Below, piece by piece: positions 23,135 through 28,322 of a stretch of DNA of 28,322 bases (positions within the stretch are counted from its first letter, which is position 1; the number at the start of each line of letters is the position of its first letter). A program made the position numbers and the translations under genes. The stretch spans positions 1-28,322 of the forward strand of contig JBBART010000034.1 of assembly GCA_040399685.1 (NCBI GenBank), written 5' to 3'. Source of the DNA: CAIQQQ01 sp040399685 (GTDB taxonomy: Bacteria > Pseudomonadota > Alphaproteobacteria > Acetobacterales > Acetobacteraceae). The notes beneath the pieces were generated by a model. It was not told the origin of the DNA, did not search any database, and worked only from the letters and a program-made list of their open reading frames with translations.

Positions 23135-24045
23135 GCGGCTTCTCCTTCTTGAGAGGCCAGCGCCGCAAGGCGGCGCGCGGCGTGTTCGGTCACTGTTTCG
23201 GCCTGTGGGTGTGTGGCGTTGGGCAGCACGGCCTCGTATTGATCAACCATTTCGGCCAGGAACGGCAACGCTGCGCGCCTGTTGCCCATGAGGGCGGCGA
23301 GGCCCTGTGCGTCCTTCAACGCGATCGGGCCGGGGGGCCGCTGACTGTCGCGCCAATTGGCCATGTGGGTGGCATGACGTTCGAACACCACAGAGGATCC
23401 GGCCCCTTTGCCTTCATCGACAAGGCGGACAAAGGCCTGCGGATCGATGCCGAGATCGCCGGCCAAAGCGATGGCCTCTGCGATGGCACAGATGGTGACG
23501 GCACCGATGGCGTTGTTGATCAGCTTGGCGGCGGCAGCGGTGCCGGAGGGTCCGATATGGACCTGGCCATGCCCGAGCAGCCCCAGCACTGACTGTGCGT
23601 GGGCCACCGAATTGTCGTCACCGGATACGACGAAGAACAAGTGTCCGGCCTTGGCCTCTCGATTCTGCCCGATCACCGAGGCTTCGATCGCCATGGCACC
23701 GCTGTCGATCATCGCTGCCGTGATACGACGCGCGACCTCTACGGGGACGGTCGAGCATTCCAATGTCAGCAGGTCGGGCCTGCCTAAAAAGGCCAATCCT
23801 CCAGGTCCGAGATAGGTTTTCTCGATGGCCGAAACGCTGGACAGGCTGGTCAGGATCGTGTCGCAGCGCGCGGCCAGCTCGGCCACACTGCCGGCGATGT
23901 GCACGCCCATAGCGGCGGCACGTGCGTTGGCTTCTGCTGAAATGTCGAAGCCAGCGACGGGGTGGTCAAGGCCCGCAAGCCGTGCCGCCATTCCGCTGCC
24001 GATCTGTCCGAGACCAATGATGCCGATGGGGGAGGGGTTAGGCAT
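23131..24045 (-). CDS. Beta-hydroxyacid dehydrogenase, 3-hydroxyisobutyrate dehydrogenase-like
   Basis: This 304-residue NAD(P)-dependent dehydrogenase belongs to the 6-phosphogluconate/3-hydroxyisobutyrate family, which oxidises beta-hydroxyacids or reduces semialdehydes such as tartronate semialdehyde. The start MPNPSPIGIIGLGQIGSGMA at 24045 has GGAGA six bases upstream. The cofactor loop is GLGQIG (11-16), the catalytic Lys is Lys174 (AAAKLINNAIG) and Lys244 is in the conserved IALKDAQGL. The substrate loop is unusual: ECSTVP and EASVIGQNREAKAGHL, where DxSTxxP and DAPVSGG are common, so the substrate may be atypical. It overlaps the dienelactone-hydrolase gene by 8 bases. Within the operon it probably handles an acid formed after dehydration or ring opening. 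Confidence 0.87.
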   Translation of the reverse strand: MPNPSPIGIIGLGQIGSGMAARLAGLDHPVAGFDISAEANARAAAMGVHIAGSVAELAARCDTILTSLSSVSAIEKTYLGPGGLAFLGRPDLLTLECSTVPVEVARRITAAMIDSGAMAIEASVIGQNREAKAGHLFFVVSGDDNSVAHAQSVLGLLGHGQVHIGPSGTAAAAKLINNAIGAVTICAIAEAIALAGDLGIDPQAFVRLVDEGKGAGSSVVFERHATHMANWRDSQRPPGPIALKDAQGLAALMGNRRAALPFLAEMVDQYEAVLPNATHPQAETVTEHAARRLAALASQEGEAA

Positions 24046-24781
24046 CGTTCTCTCCGGTGGCTTGGCTGAAAAGGTGAAGGCTGCGTGCGCGTACTTGCGC
24101 GGCCGCAACGGGGTCGTGGCAGTACCGCTGTGGGAAGCTCCACCCATGCTGCGCGTCGAATTTCTCAACGATATGTGGGATGACCGCCCGCACGATTTCC
24201 ACACGAATCATGGCCTGATCGGTGTCGGGGCAGGCATGGTCATCGGTCGCGAAAGCGAAGTAGGCCAGGCCTTGCAGTTTTGAGATCAGCAAATGCGGGG
24301 AGTCGTCGCCTGGCGTCACCAGCCGTCCGCCATGAATCGATGCCGCGGCCTTCACGCGGGCAGGCTGTGTGGCCAAGGCATTGATCGCATGTCGCCCCCC
24401 CATGCAGTAGCCTATGGCGGCAAAGTTTCCGATATCGCCAGCATGTTCCAGGATGGCGGGCAGATCGGCTGCCGTCATGGCAAGAGTTGTCGTGGCGTTC
24501 AATTCCACGGCCTGGGGCGGTGTGGGATCTGTGGGGCCTGAAGGTGGCGGGAAGCTGACATCGCCCGCGCGGTAGAAGACGTTGGGCAGATAAACCACGA
24601 AACCCTCGGCAGCGTATCCGGCGCACATATCGAAGAGTTCCGGGCGAAGTCCGAACACATCCATGTAGACCACCAACCCGCCGCGCGGTGGGCCCTGGGG
24701 CACAAACCGATGGGTACGCATCACGCCGTGTGGCATGGTCAGTGCCAGCACATCGGGCCTGGTTTCACGGTGCAGCCTCAC
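24038..24781 (-). CDS. Dienelactone hydrolase family protein
   Basis: This 247-residue alpha/beta-hydrolase belongs to the carboxymethylenebutenolidase (dienelactone hydrolase) family, which opens lactones or related esters in the cytoplasm. The nucleophile is Cys126 in GYCMGGR, with Asp181 (ATDDH) and His212 (QHGWSFPQR) completing the triad; Asp41 in MDVFGL lies where the family has its regulatory acid. The start is GTG 24781, overlapping the TctA stop as GTGA, and gives the normal family length; no ATG fits better. It could open a sugar lactone or an unsaturated lactone. It may partly replace the gluconolactonase destroyed at the left edge, which is speculation. Confidence 0.86.
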   Translation of the reverse strand: MRLHRETRPDVLALTMPHGVMRTHRFVPQGPPRGGLVVYMDVFGLRPELFDMCAGYAAEGFVVYLPNVFYRAGDVSFPPPSGPTDPTPPQAVELNATTTLAMTAADLPAILEHAGDIGNFAAIGYCMGGRHAINALATQPARVKAAASIHGGRLVTPGDDSPHLLISKLQGLAYFAFATDDHACPDTDQAMIRVEIVRAVIPHIVEKFDAQHGWSFPQRYCHDPVAAAQVRARSLHLFSQATGENDA

Positions 24782-26280
24782 TGGGCGACCCTGCCGCGGC
24801 CGGGCAGGCGAATGTTCTTGAAATAGGGCCACACGACGAACAGCACAGATCCCACCAGGATCACCGCCGAAATGGGCCGTGTGATGAAGGGCAGGAAGCT
24901 GCCGTCGGACTGCATGAGCGAGGTCCGCAGCGAGGTTTCGAACAGCGGCGTCAGCACGAAGCCGATCACGAAGGGCGGCATGGGGATCTTGGCCAGGCTG
25001 AACACCCAGCCAAGCGCGCCGAACGCCAGGATCACCCAGACCGAGAACATCAGGTTGCTCACCGCATAGGCGCCGGCGATCGCCACGCAGAGCACCACCG
25101 GTATGAGCAGGTGTCGCGGCATGTTGGCCAATTTGCCGATCCAGACACACATCGGCAGCATCAGCACGAACATCAGGATCAGCGAGACCAGGAAGGTCGC
25201 GATGATGCCGTAGAATACAGAGGGATGCTCGATCATCAGCATCGGGCTGGGATGGACGCCGTGGAATACCAAAGCGGCCATCAGGATCACATCCGCGGGG
25301 GCGCCGGGAATGCCGAGGGTGATCATCGGCAGCAGGGCGCCGCCGACCGTGCCCACCGCACCGGCCTCGGAGGCGACCACGCCTTCTTCCCGCCCGGTGC
25401 CAAACGAGTTGGGGTCGCGGTCCATGTTCCTCGTCATCATATAGGCGATGATCGATCCGATGCTGGCGCCCAGGCCGGGATGCAGACCCATCCAGGTACC
25501 GATCAGACCCGATCGCAGGACGTTCTTCCAGTGCTTGCCGATGTCTTTCACCGAAACGAGGATTTCGCTAAATTTCACGTCGACCTGCTTGGCGATCACC
25601 TGGCCACTTGCGGCGTTGGCCAGAAGCTGGCCGATCGCGAACATGCCGAGCAGGACCGGCAACAGGCCGAAACCCGCCTGCAACGACAATTCGCCGAACA
25701 TGAAGCGCGCATTGGACGTGACGGGATCAAGGCCAACAAGGGCCGCGAGGATGCCAAGCAATCCGCCAATCAGTCCTTTCAGGGAGTCGCTGCCGCCGGC
25801 CATGCCGATCACCATCAGCCCGCCCGCGATGAGCGAGGCAAACTCAAAAGGGGTGAAGGACAAAGCGAGTTCGGCCAGCGGCAGCGACAGCGTTGCCAGC
25901 ACGATCCATGACACAAGGCCGCCGAAAAAGGCCGCCGCGACCCCCAAAGCAAGGGCACGCGCGGCAAGCCCCTTCTTGGCCATCGCATGACCATCCAGCG
26001 TGGTCATGATCGCTGCGGGCGAGCCGGGAATACCGATCAGCACGCCCATCACCATGGCGCCAGAGACACCGCCGACATACATGCCAATGAGCAGCACCTG
26101 GGCCAGGAAATTATCCATCGTCATGGTGAGCGGCAAGGTCAATGCCATCAGCACGCCCTGGTTCAGGCCGGGCACGGCGCCGATGGCCAGACCCAGGAAC
26201 ACGCCGATCACAGAGACCATCATTTCCATCGGACCCAGATGGGCCAGGAAAGCGCCACCAAGTTGGAGCACGTAATCCAT
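24778..26280 (-). CDS. Tripartite tricarboxylate transporter large permease, TctA family
   Basis: This 500-residue inner-membrane protein with about 11-12 helices is the transport channel of a TTT importer, a secondary system driven by an ion gradient rather than ATP. Family marks are LAIGAVPGLNQGVLMALTLP, YVGGVSGAMVMGVLIGIPGS, PAAIMTTLDGHAMAKKG and FGTGREEGVVASEAGAVGTV. The G-x-PG and IPGSPAA loops are the conserved core of the family. It begins 38 bases after TctB and overlaps the hydrolase gene. The set of three TTT genes is complete, so the importer is likely functional. The substrate class is small carboxylates; a sugar acid or other pathway acid fits the neighbours. Confidence 0.93.
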   Translation of the reverse strand: MDYVLQLGGAFLAHLGPMEMMVSVIGVFLGLAIGAVPGLNQGVLMALTLPLTMTMDNFLAQVLLIGMYVGGVSGAMVMGVLIGIPGSPAAIMTTLDGHAMAKKGLAARALALGVAAAFFGGLVSWIVLATLSLPLAELALSFTPFEFASLIAGGLMVIGMAGGSDSLKGLIGGLLGILAALVGLDPVTSNARFMFGELSLQAGFGLLPVLLGMFAIGQLLANAASGQVIAKQVDVKFSEILVSVKDIGKHWKNVLRSGLIGTWMGLHPGLGASIGSIIAYMMTRNMDRDPNSFGTGREEGVVASEAGAVGTVGGALLPMITLGIPGAPADVILMAALVFHGVHPSPMLMIEHPSVFYGIIATFLVSLILMFVLMLPMCVWIGKLANMPRHLLIPVVLCVAIAGAYAVSNLMFSVWVILAFGALGWVFSLAKIPMPPFVIGFVLTPLFETSLRTSLMQSDGSFLPFITRPISAVILVGSVLFVVWPYFKNIRLPGRGRVAQ

Positions 26281-26318
26281 TCAAACCGCTCCGGTATTGT
26301 CTGCGGCGCGCGACGTCT

Positions 26319-26834
26319 TCATGGCAGCAGCACCGACAGCACGTCTTCAAAGACCAGATTGATGACGCATGCGACAGCCACGCTGACAATTCCAATGCGC
26401 AACATCTCGCGGGCATGAAGCCGGGGAGCCAGCACCGCTGCGGCCGCACAGATGAATACGGCGGTGGCGAGAACGTAGGACACCGCAAGGTGCAGAAAAC
26501 CGCAGTAGACCAGGAGCAGCATGAGGACAATGAGCGGTCGAACAAAGCGACGCTGCGACGGCCCTGTTGGAGCCGAAGCATCTGGTACTGCACGCCGAAG
26601 CATGAGAACGCTGCGCAACGCCAGAAGCAGTGCAAGAAATAGGATGAGACCGGGCACCAGATCGGCGAGAAACCGGGGTCCCATCGGCTCATAGTCCGAA
26701 TCAGGTATGGCCTGCGCCGTGATCAGCAGCACCACCGACATAACGACCAGAACGGCGGCAACCACCAGATCACGTCGGGCGCGCTGAACGCGGCTGAGCT
26801 GGTCAGCATCACCGCCATCGATCGCCGCCGTCAT
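26319..26834 (-). CDS. Tripartite tricarboxylate transporter small permease, TctB family
   Basis: This 171-residue inner-membrane protein has four predicted helices, the usual size and layout for TctB: a first helix at VVAAVLVVMSVVLLITAQAI, a second at LVPGLILFLALLLALRSVLM, and two more after residue about 98. TctB sequences are poorly conserved, so the call rests on topology plus position between TctC and TctA. The start overlaps the TctC stop as ATGA. No unusual features were seen. Confidence 0.85.
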   Translation of the reverse strand: MTAAIDGGDADQLSRVQRARRDLVVAAVLVVMSVVLLITAQAIPDSDYEPMGPRFLADLVPGLILFLALLLALRSVLMLRRAVPDASAPTGPSQRRFVRPLIVLMLLLVYCGFLHLAVSYVLATAVFICAAAAVLAPRLHAREMLRIGIVSVAVACVINLVFEDVLSVLLP

Positions 26835-27829
26835 TTCCGCTTCAATCCGTTCTCGATGACGAGCTTATCGAATTTTTCGTACTGCGCCGTGATCTCCTGT
26901 TTCAACGCATCACCGGTTGAGAAACGCAGATCCTCTGTCTCCCGACCCAACTCGGCCAAGGCTTCCGGATCCCTCATCACGCGCTCCAGGCGCTCGGTCC
27001 AATAGGTGCGGATTGGGGCAGGCACCTCGTTGCGCATCCACCAATAGTTGGTCACGTTCATGTCCAACTGCGGATAGCCCAGTTCTGCTGCGGTTGGCAC
27101 GTCGGGGAAGCGGCTGTTGCGCTGGCTGCCGAGCACCACCATCGGCACAATCTTGCCAACCTCCGCATAGGGGGTAGCGTCCGCCACCGACATCAGGGCT
27201 ACGTCAATCTGTCCGCTCAGTATCGCGGGAACCATCGGTGCTCCGCCGCCTGGAACGTTGATCAGCTTCAGCCTGCCGCCGCCGGCCTGCATGACCTCGA
27301 GCGCTACCAGGTGGCCATGTGCGGTCAGGAAGACACCCGCACGGTCGACACTCGGATTGGCCTTCATGTGAGCCAAAAAGTCAGGGAATGTTTTGTAAGG
27401 GGCTGAGGCTGACGCAACGTAAAACGGATAAAGTCCCCCCATACGTGCAAGCGGGGTCATCTCACTGTAGTCAAACCCAAGCGTCTTCTCGGACGAGGCG
27501 ATTAAGAAAGCCTGGTGAATGACCAAGAGCGTGTAGCCGTCCGGCGCCGCATCATGCGCCGCACGATCGCCCACCGCTGTTCCGCCACCAACGATGTTGC
27601 GGATTATGATCTTCTGTGGCGTCAGCTTGGACAGGTGCTTGACGACAATGCGGGCCATGATGTCGAGCGGGCCGCCGGCCTCGTTCGGAACGATGACGGT
27701 CACCGTGCGCTCGGGATATTCTGCGCGTGCGTGTCCTGGCATGAGCAACGTGGTGGCGACGAACGCCATTGCCGCCATCATTCTTCGTGGTCGCAGATGC
27801 GCTGTATTCCCTTTCGGCAGCAACCCCAT
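26831..27829 (-). CDS. Tripartite tricarboxylate transporter binding protein (TctC/Bug family)
   Basis: This 332-residue periplasmic binding protein captures the carboxylate ligand for TctA and TctB. The leader covers about residues 17-36 (MMAAMAFVATTLLMPGHARA). The mature protein starts EYPERTVTVIVPNEAGGPLD, matching the family phosphate-cradle-like PxxxGGxxD pattern in the variant form NEAGGPLDIMAR. Other marks are GDRAAHDAAPDGYTLL, VPGGGAPMVPAILSGQIDVA and FPDVPTAAELGYP. Ligand contacts in this family are mostly main-chain, so the substrate cannot be read directly. GGGAGG five bases before the ATG supports this start. The gene heads the leftward operon and follows a promoter overlapped by the TTGATCA-type palindrome. 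Confidence 0.93.
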   Translation of the reverse strand: MGLLPKGNTAHLRPRRMMAAMAFVATTLLMPGHARAEYPERTVTVIVPNEAGGPLDIMARIVVKHLSKLTPQKIIIRNIVGGGTAVGDRAAHDAAPDGYTLLVIHQAFLIASSEKTLGFDYSEMTPLARMGGLYPFYVASASAPYKTFPDFLAHMKANPSVDRAGVFLTAHGHLVALEVMQAGGGRLKLINVPGGGAPMVPAILSGQIDVALMSVADATPYAEVGKIVPMVVLGSQRNSRFPDVPTAAELGYPQLDMNVTNYWWMRNEVPAPIRTYWTERLERVMRDPEALAELGRETEDLRFSTGDALKQEITAQYEKFDKLVIENGLKRK

Positions 27830-27850
27830 GGCGAGCCTCCCTAATTACTC

Positions 27851-27887
27851 TTTTGATCAGAATTGCGCATAAATTTAACTCAGTCAA
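27851..27887 (-). promoter_or_regulatory. Candidate promoter of the TTT operon with palindrome over the -10
   Basis: Read leftward, TTGACT (27882-27887) is a good -35 and AATTCT (27859-27864) a weak -10, separated by exactly 17 bases. The near-palindrome TTTTGATCAGAA (27851-27862, one mismatched pair) overlaps the -10 and ends 21 bases before the TctC start. A repressor at this site would shut off the operon. It resembles the sites at 1178, 1229 and 10577. Confidence 0.45.
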
Positions 27888-27904
27888 TGGATTAGGCAAG
27901 GTAT

Positions 27905-27914
27905 TTTGATCAAA
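27905..27914. repeat. TTTGATCAAA at the end of the IS5-family element
   Basis: This exact copy of the 10-bp palindrome touches the stop codon of the IS5-type transposase. It may belong to the terminal repeat of the element rather than to the regulatory set. It also lies 17 bases upstream of the -35 of the TTT promoter, so both roles are possible. Confidence 0.35.
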
Positions 27915-28268
27915 TCAGGCCGCGTGGGCGGATTTAACCAACATCAGCCCGCACGCAAAACTTATGATGGCTGAATAGCTGATGTCGGTCTTTTCGCACC
28001 GCATGGCGACGCGTTTGAACCGCTTGAGCTTGCCGATTGCCTGTTCGACGCGCGCTCGCAGTTGATACAGACGTTTTGGGAAAAATCGTCCGCGTTGCTT
28101 GGAGTTTTCGCGCCGCGGGATAATCGGAGTGATGCCGCGCTCGAGCGCTGCCGTTCGGTTTGCGTCGCTGTCATATCCCTTGTCCGTCATCGCTATCCGC
28201 GGGCGAATGTCGGGGCCGATGTCGAGCGACGTCTAGAACTGTTTGCTGTCGCTGGCCTCGCCACCGGT
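27915..28268 (-). pseudogene. IS5-family transposase, 3' part, with an internal nonsense codon
   Basis: Read leftward, the frame encodes TGGEASDSKQF, a TAG stop (28233-28235), then TSLDIGPDIRPRIAMTDKGY and on to RVEQAIGKLKRFKRVAMRCE, ending LMLVKSAHAA. This is the second half of an IS5-family DDE transposase: TDKGYDSD carries a catalytic Asp and RVEQAIGKLKR the catalytic Glu. The TAG, probably from a CAG or GAG codon, inactivates it. Upstream of about 28268 the family sequence ends abruptly and is replaced by unrelated repeat-bearing DNA, so the 5' half was removed or displaced by another insertion. The stop codon lies at the inner edge of the element, close to the TTT operon promoter. Confidence 0.82.
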
Positions 28269-28274
28269 CTGTCA

Positions 28275-28298
28275 AACAGCGTCGAAAAGTTTCCAGGT
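28275..28298 (+). repeat. 24-bp direct repeat, unit 1
   Basis: The unit reads AACAGCGTCGAAAAGTTTCC followed by AGGT. It differs from unit 2 at two positions (G/C at the tenth base and G/T at base 23). It is adjacent to unit 2 without a spacer. Confidence 0.85.
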
Positions 28299-28322
28299 AA
28301 CAGCGTCCAAAAGTTTCCAGTT
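28299..28322 (+). repeat. 24-bp direct repeat, unit 2 (reaches window end)
   Basis: The unit reads AACAGCGTCCAAAAGTTTCC followed by AGTT. The array may continue beyond the window. Together with unit 1 it is interpreted as a terminal binding-site array of an insertion sequence. Confidence 0.85.

Larger units (their letters stand above)
28270..28322 (+). mobile_element. Probable terminus of a third insertion sequence (IS21-like) interrupting the IS5 element
   Basis: Beginning with TGTCAAACAGCG at 28270, exactly where the IS5 reading frame breaks off, the DNA changes character and contains two tandem near-identical 24-base units. Insertion sequences of the IS21 family start with TG and carry several copies of a roughly 20-base transposase-binding repeat near each end, which matches this pattern. 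The rest of the element and its genes lie outside the window, so the family assignment is provisional. Confidence 0.45.

Noticed and set aside
22634..24045. Fusion protein of dehydrogenase and sulfatase remnant
   Set aside because: The frames differ and a stop codon separates them; the ATGA overlap means two separate products at most.
28275..28322. CRISPR or satellite interpretation of the two tandem 24-base units
   Set aside because: The units abut without spacers, only two are visible, and they begin exactly at a break in the IS5 gene, so an insertion-sequence terminus is more likely.

Overview
The window is a GC-rich stretch of a proteobacterial genome, most likely an alphaproteobacterium. 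That is inferred from base composition, gene style, the abundance of ABC and tripartite tricarboxylate (TTT) importers and Tat-like leaders on binding proteins; no rRNA, tRNA or other marker fixes the taxon. It looks like an accessory catabolic island. The left edge is the end of an IS256-family element that has cut a gluconolactonase gene. The right edge is an IS5-family element with a nonsense codon, itself apparently interrupted by the end of a third element with tandem 24-bp repeats.

Left arm, plus strand (1356-20648): (1) two paralogous FbpA/AfuA-type binding proteins, a fused double permease and an ATPase; (2) sulfatase 1, a formylglycine-generating enzyme (FGE) and sulfatase 2, with a small secreted protein on the opposite strand between sulfatase 1 and the FGE; (3) a sugar-type (CUT1) binding protein with two permeases but no ATPase, followed by sulfatase 3 and a DUF4432 mutarotase-like protein; (4) two SsuC/TauC-like permeases, their ATPase and a NitT/TauT-type binding protein; (5) an extended SDR. 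Many of these genes overlap by 4-14 bases, so they are probably cotranscribed in long units. A strong hairpin follows the SDR, and then comes a GntR/FCD regulator.

Right arm, minus strand (27829-21506): a complete TTT importer (TctC, TctB, TctA), a dienelactone-hydrolase-family protein, a 3-hydroxyisobutyrate-dehydrogenase-like enzyme, a sulfatase remnant without its active site, and a mandelate-racemase/muconate-lactonizing-family enzyme. The two arms converge on the regulator.

Reading of the system (inference): all three intact sulfatases lack signal peptides and carry the CxPxR site that FGE converts to formylglycine. The locus therefore appears to import intact small sulfate esters, probably sulfated sugars or sugar acids, and to desulfate them in the cytoplasm. 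The epimerase-like, SDR, enolase-superfamily, lactone-hydrolase and beta-hydroxyacid-dehydrogenase proteins would process the carbon skeleton. No glycoside hydrolase, polysaccharide lyase, kinase or aldolase is present, so the substrate is probably already small and the pathway is finished elsewhere. An AT-rich palindrome, TTTGATCAAA or close variants, recurs in front of the first importer, the CUT1 importer and the TTT importer. It is a candidate common operator, possibly for the GntR regulator.
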